Assembly: GCA_947258975.1 (NCBI GenBank)
Contig: CAMYKK010000016.1
Span: 1 to 64,000 of the forward strand
Direction: 5' to 3'
From: an uncultured Gammaproteobacteria bacterium
Lineage (GTDB): Bacteria; Pseudomonadota; Gammaproteobacteria; Arenicellales; JAANXG01
DNA: 64,000 bases
Below, piece after piece: positions 1 to 9,458 of this stretch. Positions within the stretch are counted from its first letter, which is position 1; each line of letters opens with the position of its first letter. The notes below the pieces were generated by a model. The model saw only the letters and a list, made by a program, of their open reading frames with translations. It did not search any database and was not told the origin of the DNA. The position numbers and the translations under genes are program-made.

Positions 1-513
1 AAAGGAAAAGCTCGCTATCGCCAGCAACAAGACGAAAGTAAATAAAGACTCGGTCAGAAGAAAATAGTCGGCGGTGATGAGCTGAGGTGAGACGGCGACA
101 AAGAGTGCACAGAATAATGCAGCAATCGGGTGAATGAGTCGATATGCGATGATGAACACAATCAGTATCGCCACACTGCTCAGTATTGCCTGAGTAACCG
201 TAATGGCGTGCAACATGTCAAAGGTCGGTGGATAGGTAACGAAGGGCAGCAAGAACAACGGGTAACCCGGTGTCCGTCCCGCATCGGGTTCGGGTGGAAT
301 CCGGTTTTCGAGAGTTGCGGGAATGGGTTTTCCGGAGAACACACCGAACTGTTTTAGATTATATGCATAGAAATAGTATTCCTTGGAATCGGCCCGGATG
401 GGGTCATCCATCGTTGTTGTGGACACCATAAAAATGCGCATCGCCATACCCAGCATGAAAACAGCGAAGGCGATCAAGTAGATGATTTTATTCGCCGCGC
501 GGTTGGTGGTAAT
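1..513 (-). CDS. Membrane glycosyltransferase, ArnT/PMT-like (partial, runs off left edge)
   Basis: Reading the minus strand from about 513 gives an open frame of 171 codons with no stop before the window edge. An early membrane segment (KIIYLIAFAVFMLGMAMRIF) is followed by a loop containing DDPIRADSKEYYFYA and several further hydrophobic segments. This layout, with an acidic pair after the first helix and then a multi-pass membrane domain, is typical of lipid-linked sugar glycosyltransferases of the GT39/GT83 (PMT/ArnT) type. These use a polyprenyl-phosphate sugar donor on the periplasmic side. Family assignment rests on the N-terminal part only, so substrate is unknown. No ATG, GTG or TTG stands at the expected start: the well-placed AAGGAG at 525-520 points to ATT at 513-511. 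An in-frame TTG (477-475) exists but lacks a ribosome site. Confidence 0.6.
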   Translation of the reverse strand, partial: MTTNRAANKIIYLIAFAVFMLGMAMRIFMVSTTTMDDPIRADSKEYYFYAYNLKQFGVFSGKPIPATLENRIPPEPDAGRTPGYPLFLLPFVTYPPTFDMLHAITVTQAILSSVAILIVFIIAYRLIHPIAALFCALFVAVSPQLITADYFLLTESLFTFVLLLAIASFSF

Positions 514-519
514 AGGGTG

Positions 520-525
520 CTCCTT
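520..525 (-). promoter_or_regulatory. Shine-Dalgarno AAGGAG pointing to an ATT start
   Basis: On the minus strand AAGGAG is followed by six bases and then ATT ACC ACC. The frame closes with TAG a few codons upstream, so no standard start codon lies between that stop and TTG at 477. The site favours initiation at ATT, a rare start codon. Confidence 0.45.
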
Positions 526-693
526 GATGTGATTGCTTATCTAGCGATGTTGTTATTGTAGATCAATTACCGCGCGGGGTCAGAACCCCACGGGTAACAG
601 CTCGTGTTCAGTTTGAGTTCAGCCTCGGTTCAGGTTGGTGCCGATACAATAGGCCTCAACATGCGTACCAACGCCCACTGCTGAGGACTGATC

Positions 694-1053
694 ATGAACC
701 AGCGAATCAAACCTCTCGTTGCCGGGGCGGCACTTGCCCTGACTTTGATGCCTAGCGGTTATGCAGCCGCAGATAGTTTCGGATTCAGCATGTCCTTTGG
801 CGATCCCTATTACGGCGGTGGCCTGCATTACTATGATGGCGGCGGGCACTATCGTGGACATCGTCATCACCGTGGACATCGTCTTTATCGCGGTCCCGGG
901 TATGGTCACCGTTATCGCGGCGATCATCGCCATGGAGGTCCTTGGGGCCATCGGTACCGCAGTCGCGGTCATGGTGGGTTCGGTCATCGTCGTCACTTTG
1001 CCCAGCGCGATCATGGGAGGGGCTGGGGCGGTCACGGACGTAGACACCATTAA
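694..1053 (+). CDS. Small exported His/Gly/Arg-rich protein
   Basis: The product has 119 aa. It begins with a clear Sec signal peptide (MNQRIKPLVAGAALALTLMP, then SGYAAADS with a likely AxA-type cleavage near residue 26). The mature part is low complexity: GGGHYRGHRHHRGHR and similar runs of His, Gly, Arg and Tyr. Such sequences can bind metals or coat surfaces, but no named family can be assigned. GAGG lies eight bases before the ATG. The gene stands alone, divergent from the glycosyltransferase at the left edge and about 200 bp upstream of the S9 peptidase. The overlapping reading frames on both strands are repeat-driven shadows. Real gene likely, function unknown. Confidence 0.7.
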   Translation: MNQRIKPLVAGAALALTLMPSGYAAADSFGFSMSFGDPYYGGGLHYYDGGGHYRGHRHHRGHRLYRGPGYGHRYRGDHRHGGPWGHRYRSRGHGGFGHRRHFAQRDHGRGWGGHGRRHH

Positions 1054-1195
1054 TCACAACCGCGAGACTGCCCGCTACCGAGCCGGCCGCACATCCGTAT
1101 AGGCAATCAGTGCCGATGCGGGCGCACCAGAGCGCGATGTTTACAGTCGAACATCCATGCGGTTTTGCGTGCCATCTTCTCCCACCTTGTTTTTT

Positions 1196-1223
1196 TTGCA
1201 AATCCCCACGCCTGACCCCATAT
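1196..1223 (+). promoter_or_regulatory. Candidate promoter upstream of the S9 peptidase
   Basis: TTGCAA (1196-1201) is followed after 14 bases by CCCCATAT (1216-1223), which resembles the sigma-32 -10 element. Read as sigma-70, TTGCAA and CATATT are 17 bases apart. Either reading puts the transcript start about 25 bases before the ATG at 1256, which has no evident ribosome site. Weak, by eye only. Confidence 0.3.
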
Positions 1224-1255
1224 TAGAGGGAATCGTGACCTGACGACCGTTCTCC

Positions 1256-3217
1256 ATGAAGCGATCGGCGCCGTATGGGACTTGGAAAAGTCCCGTCGAT
1301 ATCAAGACATTATTCGAACTATCCGCATCACCCGCGTACCCGACCTGGCATCGAGATCGGCTTTACTGGATCGAGGCCCAACCCAAGGAAGGCGGAATTC
1401 TGGTATTGATGCGTCGCGAACCCGACGGTTCCGAGAGCCGTCTAACGCCGCCTGGTTTTAATGTGCGCACTCGCGTACACGAATACGGTGGCCGGTGTTT
1501 TGTATTAGGTAACGGCAAGGTCTACTTCAGTAACTTCTCGGATCAGAGGTTGTATGCGCAGGAATTGGAAGCAGATGCCCGGCCCGTGCCTCTGACGCCA
1601 GCGCGTTTTGCCGATGCGTCCCTGGGCATGTATGCGGATTTACAACTTACCCCGGATGGTCGTCATTTGATCTTTGTGTGGGAGCGCTACTATCAGGATA
1701 AAGAAAACGCTAACGTCATCGGTGCGTTGAATTTGGACGGTGGCGGTAATCCGGTCGTGCTTGCCGAGGGCTGCGACTTCTATGTTAACCCCGTGGTCTC
1801 GCCGGACGGGCTCCGTATGGCCTGGGTGCAGTGGCGCCACCCGTGTATGCCTTGGGATGAATCCGAACTGTGGCTGGGGACGCTCGCGAACCGCGCTACG
1901 GGTATTGGGATTGATCATGCCCGCCGCGTTGCCGGCGGGAACAGACAATCGGTGTGCCAGGCGGCGTTCGGTGCGGACGGGATGTTGTATTTTTCCCGTG
2001 ATGGGGATGATGGCGCCGACGCGCTGCCCGGATATTGGAATCTCTACCAGTACCGGGATGGTGACGTGGCCGCACTGACTGCGGATGCGGCGGAATACGG
2101 TTATCCTCACTGGGTGTTCGGTGAAACCCGTTATGTGCCCTTGAGTCAGGGGAGCTTGCTGGCGTCCCGTACTTCTGAGTCCGGGGACGAGTTGGTGCTC
2201 ATCGATGACAGCGAGGGGACGACCCGGTTGTCGGCGCAATTCCAGGGCTTCACGCAACTGTCGAAGGCCGACGACAGCGATGACGTCGTGATGGTAGGGC
2301 GTGCGACAACACAAAGCGCCGTGATCCTGAGGTTTCGCGGCGCGGATCGGGAAGTGCAAGTGTACAGGTCAGCGGATCCGCTGTTGGCGCAAGAGGATAT
2401 CAGTGTGGCGGAGCCGATACGCTATCCCACACGAGACGGCGGTAACGCATTTGCGTATTTCTACGCGCCGGAAAACTCGCATTACGAAGGCCCCGCCGAT
2501 GCGCGTCCGCCGCTATTAGTCATGGTGCATGGAGGTCCCACGTCAAGGTGCGCGCATACCTTGGATTTGGCCAAACAATATTGGACCACCATCGGCTTTG
2601 CGGTGCTGGACGTGAACCATCGAGGAAGTACCGGTCATGGTCGTGCCTACCGTCAATCGTTGCTGGGTCATTGGGGCGAATACGATGTTACGGACATCAT
2701 CGACGGTATTGAGTATCTAAAACAGCGCGCATTGATCGATCCGAACCAAGTATGTATCCGCGGTCGCAGCGCCGGCGGATATACCGTTCTCCGTGCGCTG
2801 ACGCAATTTCCGAATTATTTCACCGCTGGAGCGTGCTATTTCGGTATCGGTAACCTGGTCACCCTGGCGGAGGCGACACACAAGTTTGAGCTGCATTACA
2901 CGGATGGGCTCATCGGCGAAACATTCGATCCGCGTCAGGCGCGGCATCCGGAAAGTCTGTACTATCAAAGATCTCCTATTCATCATATGCACCGACTCGA
3001 GAGCCCGATGATCGTTTTTCAAGGCCTCGCCGATAAAGTCGTACCGCCCTCGGTGTCACGGGAACTGGTAGCGGCGCTCAAAGACCGGAATATTGTGCAC
3101 GAATACGTCGAATATCCCGGCGAGGGACATGGGTTTCGCGCCAGTAACACTAATATGGACGCCTTGATGCGCGAGACGCACTTTTATATCCAGATACTAA
3201 AACTGCGACCATGCTGA
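1256..3217 (+). CDS. S9 family peptidase (acylaminoacyl-peptidase/dipeptidyl-peptidase type)
   Basis: This serine peptidase of 653 aa has an N-terminal beta-propeller (roughly residues 20-370, with repeated SPDG/TPDG turns) and a C-terminal alpha/beta-hydrolase domain. The catalytic triad is visible: Ser505 in GRSAGGYT, Asp593 in GLADKVVPP and His625 in GEGHGFR. The oxyanion region is VMVHGGPTS. Family members release dipeptides or acylated amino acids from oligopeptides in the cytoplasm, and no signal peptide is present. The stop overlaps the start of the AstE-like gene by 7 bp, so the two are probably co-translated and may act in sequence on modified peptides or amino acids. The start lacks a good ribosome site. 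Confidence 0.9.
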   Translation: MKRSAPYGTWKSPVDIKTLFELSASPAYPTWHRDRLYWIEAQPKEGGILVLMRREPDGSESRLTPPGFNVRTRVHEYGGRCFVLGNGKVYFSNFSDQRLYAQELEADARPVPLTPARFADASLGMYADLQLTPDGRHLIFVWERYYQDKENANVIGALNLDGGGNPVVLAEGCDFYVNPVVSPDGLRMAWVQWRHPCMPWDESELWLGTLANRATGIGIDHARRVAGGNRQSVCQAAFGADGMLYFSRDGDDGADALPGYWNLYQYRDGDVAALTADAAEYGYPHWVFGETRYVPLSQGSLLASRTSESGDELVLIDDSEGTTRLSAQFQGFTQLSKADDSDDVVMVGRATTQSAVILRFRGADREVQVYRSADPLLAQEDISVAEPIRYPTRDGGNAFAYFYAPENSHYEGPADARPPLLVMVHGGPTSRCAHTLDLAKQYWTTIGFAVLDVNHRGSTGHGRAYRQSLLGHWGEYDVTDIIDGIEYLKQRALIDPNQVCIRGRSAGGYTVLRALTQFPNYFTAGACYFGIGNLVTLAEATHKFELHYTDGLIGETFDPRQARHPESLYYQRSPIHHMHRLESPMIVFQGLADKVVPPSVSRELVAALKDRNIVHEYVEYPGEGHGFRASNTNMDALMRETHFYIQILKLRPC

Positions 3218-4224
3218 CGATCCGCGACAAATTGCCGGATGAGTTTTTGAACGCCTACCCCGCGGAACTGAAATCACTGTTGGGGGGGCCGACGTTAATA
3301 AATCTAGGCGGGATGCAGGCGCGACCGTTGTTCATGTCGATTCTGCTTCATGGCAATGAAATAACCGGATTGTTGGCTGTTCAAGCACTATTGTCACGCT
3401 ATCATTCAACGCCGTTGCCGCGCGCGGTTTCGATCTTTATCGGAAATGTGGAGGCGGCGCGTGTCGGTAAGCGCTTGCTTCCGGGACAAAGGGATTACAA
3501 TCGCATCTGGATCAATGGCAGTGGCGCAGAGTACGACATGGCGCACACGGTATTGGAGGTGATGCGCGAACGCGAAGTATTTGCCTGCATCGATATTCAC
3601 AACAACACCGGGAAGAATCCCTACTATGCCATTATCGCGGAACCGGACGTCGATCATCTGAAATGTGCAGCGCTTTTTTCCAATACCGTGGTGTATGCGA
3701 CGTGTCCGGATACCACCTGTACTGTGGCTTTTTCCAAGTTGTGTCCTTCGGTGACGCTCGAGGCAGGCCTGCCCGGCGATCCGGTCGGAGTGGAGCAGAC
3801 GGTCAGATTCCTGGAGACGTGTCTTCGCCTTGACGATTTCACCACGCAAGCATTGCACCCAGTGAACCTTTTTCACACCGTAGCCGTCGTTAAAGTTCGC
3901 GATTGTTGTTCCTACGGTTTTCTGGGAGAGGATGTGGACGTGCAACTTACAGATGAAATAGATCATTATAATTTCCGCGAGTTGGAACCCGGTACGTGCC
4001 TGGCGCGCGTGCGTAACGGCAATCAACGGTGTCTGGACGTGCAACATGTAGATGGCCGGCAGGTGTACAGCGACTATTTCAGGGTAATCGGAAGTGACTT
4101 GCAGGCGGCAAGAGCGGTGATGCCGGCGATGTTGACCACAGATCGCGATATCATTTCATTGGATTGCTTGTGTTATCTGATGGAACGTTTGCCTCAATCC
4201 GAACTCAAGAATGAACTGGACTAA
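3211..4224 (+). CDS. Succinylglutamate desuccinylase/aspartoacylase-like zinc hydrolase (M14-related)
   Basis: The product has 337 aa and the zinc-site pattern of the AstE/AspA family: His47 and Glu50 in HGNEITG, His130 in DIHNNTGKNP, and a likely catalytic Glu184 in VTLEAGLPGDP. These enzymes remove acyl groups from N-acyl amino acids such as N-succinylglutamate. No other ast (arginine succinyltransferase) genes are nearby, so AstE itself is doubtful and the substrate is open. It overlaps the S9 peptidase by 7 bp and ends just before hflD, forming a tight three-gene unit. Its coupling to an acylaminoacyl-peptidase-type enzyme suggests processing of acylated amino acids, which is inference. 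Confidence 0.8.
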   Translation: MLTIRDKLPDEFLNAYPAELKSLLGGPTLINLGGMQARPLFMSILLHGNEITGLLAVQALLSRYHSTPLPRAVSIFIGNVEAARVGKRLLPGQRDYNRIWINGSGAEYDMAHTVLEVMREREVFACIDIHNNTGKNPYYAIIAEPDVDHLKCAALFSNTVVYATCPDTTCTVAFSKLCPSVTLEAGLPGDPVGVEQTVRFLETCLRLDDFTTQALHPVNLFHTVAVVKVRDCCSYGFLGEDVDVQLTDEIDHYNFRELEPGTCLARVRNGNQRCLDVQHVDGRQVYSDYFRVIGSDLQAARAVMPAMLTTDRDIISLDCLCYLMERLPQSELKNELD

Positions 4225-4230
4225 CTAGAC

Positions 4231-4866
4231 GTGAACGATGCATTGCGTGATAAGACGCTGGCATTAGCGGGTGTGTTCCAGGCTGCTAAGTTGGCGCAAC
4301 AGCTGGCGCGGCAGGGTCACGCCAACGATGTGCCCCTGGAGGCCAGTATCCGCAGTATATTGATCACGGATTCCATCAACACGGTCTCGATTTACGGGGG
4401 CGTGGACGGGGTGAGGGTCGGACTGGTTACCTTGTGTGAAAAAACGAGCGCGAGCAAAACCAAGAGCGATGATTTCGAGATTGCCCGCTACGTGTTGCAG
4501 CTCGTACAATTGGCGGGAAAACTGCGATCCGACGATGCCTTGGCGGCGGATATCGCTGAGCGTATTGAGCGCATAAAAAACGAATATTCCGGTGACAACG
4601 GCGCTTCGCGACCGCGGCTCTATGCCAATCTGGCGCAACTTTATAAAGAGACCTTGAGTGCGTTGCGGCCGCAGATCATCGTTCAGGGCGAACATGGATA
4701 CCTGGCCGATCCGGAAATCGTCGACAAGGTCAGGACCGTGCTGCTGGCAGGGGTCCGGTCGGCGTTTCTTTGGGCGCAGTTGGGTGGTAGCCGTTGGCAG
4801 TTGCTGTTTGATCGCCGTAATCAGCTCGCGACCGCCAACCAGTTGTTGAGCGAGTTGAATTCGTAG
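4231..4866 (+). CDS. hflD: HflD, high-frequency lysogenization protein homologue
   Basis: The 211 aa match the length and N-terminal pattern of HflD (YcfC): LALAGVFQAAKLAQQLARQG, then SIRSILITD and YGGVDGVRVGL. It is a mostly helical, peripheral inner-membrane protein. In E. coli it binds lambda CII and affects the lysis-lysogeny decision, while its cellular role is unclear. In many gammaproteobacteria hflD lies between mnmA and purB; here it follows the AstE-like gene by 6 bp and neither usual partner is present. The start codon is GTG. The finding supports a gammaproteobacterial host. Confidence 0.9.
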   Translation: MNDALRDKTLALAGVFQAAKLAQQLARQGHANDVPLEASIRSILITDSINTVSIYGGVDGVRVGLVTLCEKTSASKTKSDDFEIARYVLQLVQLAGKLRSDDALAADIAERIERIKNEYSGDNGASRPRLYANLAQLYKETLSALRPQIIVQGEHGYLADPEIVDKVRTVLLAGVRSAFLWAQLGGSRWQLLFDRRNQLATANQLLSELNS

Positions 4867-5123
4867 AACTTACGAGGTCAATGGTGTCCCCGTGGCGAGC
4901 GCCGCCGGCGCTTGCGCGGACGTATAAAATGACGTTGTCTACACACCAATGTACGCATTATTGAGCGGCAATGGCCTCCCGCATCCAGCAGTCCAGCCTG
5001 GAAGCCGGCGCTGTCCACGTCAGATTCGCAACAAAAGTTTAAGTGTAAAGTGATCCGGTGCAATGCGATGATTGCCAGTATTACCAACCGTTGCCGGTCT
5101 AGAGCCGCTACAGGAGGTCTGTT

Positions 5124-7571
5124 ATGGGTCCGATATTCACCGTTGCTGTAATTCTTGGCGTCCTGGTGGCTATTGCCAGGGTGCGTGCGTCATTCAAGAC
5201 GTGGAGCATGATCATTGGCACTGGATTGTTATTGCTCACCCTGGCAGGGGCGTTTTCATTTATTCCCGGGCTGTTGTTGTGGGTGCTGTTCTTGATCATC
5301 GCGGTACCGTTGAGTGTACCGAAGTGGCGGCGGCGATTTGTCAGCAAACCGATGCGGCGATATATCCAGCAAGCCCTGCCTCCCATTTCAGACACCGAAC
5401 GGGAAGCTATTGAGGCCGGTACCGTGTGGTGGGATGCGCAGTTGTTCTCGGGCAATCCGGATTGGCAGCAGTTGCTCGACGTGCCCACGCCGAAGCTCAG
5501 TGGCGAGGAGCAAGCATTCCTCGACGGGCCGGTGGAGGAACTGTGCCGCATGGCGGATGACTGGCAAATCACCCACGAACTCAATGATCTGCCGCGCGAG
5601 ATTTGGGATTTTCTCGCTGAGCATCGATTTTATGGCTTGAATATCCCGGCAAAATACGGTGGCCATGAATTCTCGCCGTTGGCGAATTCGGCCATCGTCA
5701 TGAAGGTGGCCAGCCGCAGCGGCACCGCCGGGGTGACGGTGATGGTGCCCAATTCCTTGGGTCCGGCGGAGCTGCTGCTGCACTACGGCACCGAGGCACA
5801 GAAAGACCATTACCTGCCGCGGCTGGCGAAGGGCGAGGAGATCCCGTGTTTCGCATTGACCAATCCCGATGCGGGCTCGGACGCGGGTGCGATCCCCGAC
5901 TATGGCATCGTGTGCCACGGCGAGTACCAGGGCGAGCAAGTTCTCGGGTTGCGCGTGACCTGGGAGAAGCGATACATCACGCTGGGGCCGGTGGCTACAT
6001 TGCTGGGTCTTGCGTTCAAGGCCTACGATCCCGATCACCTGTTGGGAGATGAGGAAGATCTGGGCATGACCTGCGCATTGGTACCCGCCGACACCCCCGG
6101 TGTGGAAATCGGCCAGCGCCATTATCCCTTGAATGCGGCGTTCCAAAACGGCCCCAACAGCGGCCACGACGTGTTCCTTCCCATGGACTGGGTCATCGGT
6201 GGCCGTGAGTGGGTCGGCAAGGGGTGGCGTATGCTGATGGAGTCGCTGGCTGCCGGGCGCGGTATTTCGTTGCCGGCCTCGGGGGCCGCGGGCGCCAAAG
6301 TCGCGGCGCGCACCACCGGGGCTTACGCGCGCATTCGCGAGCAGTTCAACCTGCCGATCGGAAAATTTGAGGGTGTGGAAGAGGCGCTGGCCAGAATCGG
6401 CGGTGTGACCTACATGATGGATGCGGCGCGGCTGCTCACCATCTCGGGCCTCATGCTCGGCGAGAAGCCGTCGGTGATCTCGGCGATCGTCAAATACCAT
6501 CTCACCGAGGGCGCCCGCCAGGTGATCAACGACGCCATGGACGTCCACGGGGGACGCGGGATATGCATGGGGCCGAGCAACTATCTGGCCCGGAACTATC
6601 AGCAGATTCCCATCGCCATCACCGTTGAGGGCGCCAACATCCTTACTCGCAGCATGATCATTTTCGGGCAAGGAGCGATGCGTTGCCATCCCTACCTGTT
6701 GCAAGAAATCACCTCGGCGTCCCACCCGGATCCAGTCATCGGCGGCGAGGAATTTGATCAGGCGCTGTTCAGTCATTTTGGATTCAGCGTCACCAATGCG
6801 GCGCGCGCGTTCGTTTATGGCCTGTCGCGAAGGCTCGTGCCGACGCCTGTAGACGGACCGGTGGCGAACTACTATCGAGACTTGTCCCGCTACAGTGCGG
6901 CTTTTTCGATTCTTTCTGATGCGACGTTGTTGATCCTGGGTGGCGAGCTCAAGCGTAAGGAAAAACTGTCCGGGCGATTTGCCGACGCACTGAGTTATTT
7001 GTTCATCGGCTCGGCGGTGGTGAAGCGTTTCCAGGACACCGGGCGCCCGGACGAAGACCTGCCCTTGGTAGAGTGGTCCTGCCAATTCTGTATTTATCAG
7101 ATTCAGCAGGCACTGGATGGCGTGTTACGTAACTTCCCAGTCCGTGGCCTGGGTTGGGTGTTGCGTGGCGTGGTGTTTCCGTTGGGACGGCGGCACGCCC
7201 TGCCGGGGGATCGCCTTGGCCATCGGGTTGCCAAGCTCCTGCAACAGCCCTCAGCGGCCCGCGACCGGTTGACTGCGGGCATCTATCTAAACGAAGACCC
7301 GGACGATGCCATTGGTTGTCTCGATGTCGGCTTGGACAAGGTGCTCGCCGCGGATTTGGCCAGGCGTAAGCTGCGTGCCGCCCGCGTTGAGCGACCGCCG
7401 CGCGTTGCGTTCGAAGATTGGCTCAAACAGTTGATCGAGCAAGATGTGATTGGCGAGCATGATGCCGTGGCCTTGAACGAGGCGTACCAGGCAACGCGCA
7501 AGGTCATCATGGTGGATGCGTTTGCGCCCGGCGAAAGTCAACTGGGCGGCTCCGCGGATCGTGCCGCCTGA
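5124..7571 (+). CDS. fadE: Acyl-CoA dehydrogenase FadE
   Basis: At 815 aa this has the size of the large FadE-type acyl-CoA dehydrogenase (E. coli FadE is 814 aa). It starts with two hydrophobic segments (residues 2-18 and 25-60) that anchor it to the membrane. The dehydrogenase core follows, including FALTNPDAGSDA, a TWEKRYITLGPVA strand, and GGRGICMGPSNYLARNYQ. The C-terminal extension typical of FadE is present. It performs the first, FAD-dependent step of beta-oxidation on long-chain acyl-CoA. A strong AGGAGG lies seven bases before the ATG. The acyl-CoA ligase follows after 23 bp, so activation and oxidation are probably co-expressed. Confidence 0.95.
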   Translation: MGPIFTVAVILGVLVAIARVRASFKTWSMIIGTGLLLLTLAGAFSFIPGLLLWVLFLIIAVPLSVPKWRRRFVSKPMRRYIQQALPPISDTEREAIEAGTVWWDAQLFSGNPDWQQLLDVPTPKLSGEEQAFLDGPVEELCRMADDWQITHELNDLPREIWDFLAEHRFYGLNIPAKYGGHEFSPLANSAIVMKVASRSGTAGVTVMVPNSLGPAELLLHYGTEAQKDHYLPRLAKGEEIPCFALTNPDAGSDAGAIPDYGIVCHGEYQGEQVLGLRVTWEKRYITLGPVATLLGLAFKAYDPDHLLGDEEDLGMTCALVPADTPGVEIGQRHYPLNAAFQNGPNSGHDVFLPMDWVIGGREWVGKGWRMLMESLAAGRGISLPASGAAGAKVAARTTGAYARIREQFNLPIGKFEGVEEALARIGGVTYMMDAARLLTISGLMLGEKPSVISAIVKYHLTEGARQVINDAMDVHGGRGICMGPSNYLARNYQQIPIAITVEGANILTRSMIIFGQGAMRCHPYLLQEITSASHPDPVIGGEEFDQALFSHFGFSVTNAARAFVYGLSRRLVPTPVDGPVANYYRDLSRYSAAFSILSDATLLILGGELKRKEKLSGRFADALSYLFIGSAVVKRFQDTGRPDEDLPLVEWSCQFCIYQIQQALDGVLRNFPVRGLGWVLRGVVFPLGRRHALPGDRLGHRVAKLLQQPSAARDRLTAGIYLNEDPDDAIGCLDVGLDKVLAADLARRKLRAARVERPPRVAFEDWLKQLIEQDVIGEHDAVALNEAYQATRKVIMVDAFAPGESQLGGSADRAA

Positions 7572-7594
7572 GCGACGGACTTCGGGAGCCCCGC

Positions 7595-9451
7595 ATGTCA
7601 GCGCGCGAAGCAACGGTTTACCCACCAAACGCCTTGGCGGGGCGCGACGACATCGGCGCAATCACGCCCGAGGCTGCGCCTACCCTGGATGCGTTATTTC
7701 GCGAGCGGGTGCGCCGCCATCGGGACAAAAGGGCCTATAGTGAGTTCGACGCAGGTGCCGGCGCGTGGCGGCACTATACCTGGGGCGATACCGCGCGCGA
7801 GGTCGACCGCTGGCGGGCGGCGCTCAAGGCGGAGGCGTTGCGCCAGGGTGATCGTGTCGCGCTCAGGCTGCGCAACTGCCGGCATTGGGTGATCTTCGAT
7901 CAGGCGGCGTTGAGTTTGGGATTGGTGGTGGTGCCGCTCTACATGGCTGATCGTCCGGACAACGTGAGTTATGTCCTTCATCATTCCGACGCCAAGCTGC
8001 TGCTTGTGGAATCCGCGGATGCTTGGCGGGCGCTGCGAGAAGCCGCGGGCGAGCTGCCCCAGCTCAAACGCGTGGTCGTCCTCGATGCGGTGGCGGATCA
8101 CGACGCCGATCTGCTGCAGTCCGCTAACGACTGGGTGGCATCGAAACAAGAGGCCGAACCCGAACAGGTGCGGCCGGATGATCTGGCGAGCATTGTCTAT
8201 ACCTCGGGGACCACGGGACGGCCAAAGGGTGTCATGTTGTCCCATCGCAACATATTGTCGAACGCGTATAGTGGACTTCGCAGCGTTGCCGTACTGCCCA
8301 CCGACATCGTTTTATCGTTTCTACCGTTGTCGCATACCTTGGAACGTACCGTCGGTTATTACGTGCCCATGATGGCGGCGGCGGCGGTTGTCTATAACCG
8401 TTCGATCCCCGAGCTGTCCGAGGATTTCCTCGCGGTCAGACCCACAGGAGTCATCACGGTACCGAGAATCTTTGAACGCATGTACAGCAAGCTGTACGCC
8501 AAACTCAATGACGGGCCGGCCTGGAAGCGGTGGTTGTTTGACATCACGGTGGACATTGGTTGGGAGCGGTTTAAATATTTACAGGGTCATGGTGAGTGGC
8601 AATGGCGGTTCGCGTTGTGGCCGATTTTGGATCGGCTGGTCGCAAGCCAGGTCAGGGCGCAGCTGGGTGGCCGCTTGCGGATTGCGGTCGTCGGCGGCGC
8701 GCCATTGCCGCCAGCGGTGTCGCGGGTGTTTGTTGCCTTGGGACTCAATCTGTTACAAGGGTACGGCCTGACCGAGAGCAGTCCGTGTATCAGTATCAAT
8801 ACCTTGGAACGCAACCGGCCAGAGACGATCGGACTGCCCGTGCATGAGGTCGAGGTGAAGATAGGAGACAACGACGAATTGCTGGCGCGGGGTCCAAATA
8901 TCATGATGGGATATTGGAAGGATGATGCGGCCACCGAGCAGGTACTCGACACAGACGGCTGGTTACATTCCGGAGATCAGGCCAAGATCGACGAGGATGG
9001 TTTTATATCGATAATCGGCCGTATCAAAGAGATACTGGTGTTGGCGAATGGGGAGAAGGTTCCGCCCGCGGATATGGAGCATGCGATTGCGGAGGACGGA
9101 TTGTTCGAGCAGTCGCTGGTAATCGGCGAACATATGCCGTATCTCACTGCCCTGGTGGTATTGAATAAAGGGCTGTGGGAAAAAGAAGCGAAGAGCCTTA
9201 ACATTAATAGTAATGACCAATCTGCATTGCATAGCGAAAAAGTCGAGCAGGTATTGCTCGATCGCATTCGTCGGCGCATTCATGATTTTCCAGGGTACGC
9301 GCGCATTCGCAAAACCACCGCAACGTTTACACCGTGGACAGTTGAAAACGGTTTGATGACGCCTACGCTCAAGCTCAAACGCACAAAGATACTGGAAAAA
9401 TACAAAGACGACATAGCCAGAATGTACGAGGGACACACTCTGTACAAATAG
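7595..9451 (+). CDS. Long-chain fatty acid-CoA ligase (AMP-forming, FAA1 type)
   Basis: The product has 618 aa and all adenylate-forming enzyme motifs: YTSGTTGRPKGVMLSH (P-loop), GYGLTESSP, WLHSGDQAKIDEDGF and IIGRIKEILVLANGEKVPP, with the C-terminal lysine region PTLKLKR. It belongs to the FAA1 group of long-chain acyl-CoA synthetases, larger than E. coli FadD. It activates free fatty acids with ATP and CoA at the membrane or in the cytoplasm. It sits directly between fadE and a crotonase-family gene, so it feeds beta-oxidation. Chain-length preference cannot be read from the sequence. It overlaps nothing and is followed by the next start after 7 bp. Confidence 0.92.
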   Translation: MSAREATVYPPNALAGRDDIGAITPEAAPTLDALFRERVRRHRDKRAYSEFDAGAGAWRHYTWGDTAREVDRWRAALKAEALRQGDRVALRLRNCRHWVIFDQAALSLGLVVVPLYMADRPDNVSYVLHHSDAKLLLVESADAWRALREAAGELPQLKRVVVLDAVADHDADLLQSANDWVASKQEAEPEQVRPDDLASIVYTSGTTGRPKGVMLSHRNILSNAYSGLRSVAVLPTDIVLSFLPLSHTLERTVGYYVPMMAAAAVVYNRSIPELSEDFLAVRPTGVITVPRIFERMYSKLYAKLNDGPAWKRWLFDITVDIGWERFKYLQGHGEWQWRFALWPILDRLVASQVRAQLGGRLRIAVVGGAPLPPAVSRVFVALGLNLLQGYGLTESSPCISINTLERNRPETIGLPVHEVEVKIGDNDELLARGPNIMMGYWKDDAATEQVLDTDGWLHSGDQAKIDEDGFISIIGRIKEILVLANGEKVPPADMEHAIAEDGLFEQSLVIGEHMPYLTALVVLNKGLWEKEAKSLNINSNDQSALHSEKVEQVLLDRIRRRIHDFPGYARIRKTTATFTPWTVENGLMTPTLKLKRTKILEKYKDDIARMYEGHTLYK

Positions 9452-9458
9452 GAATCAC

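Noticed and set aside
785..1201. Frames on both strands over the His/Gly-rich gene
   Set aside because: They mirror the low-complexity repeats; only the frame with a signal peptide and ribosome site is credible.
5388..7085. Minus-strand frame of 565 aa inside fadE
   Set aside because: Long but antisense to a fully typical FadE; composition reflects the complementary codons.
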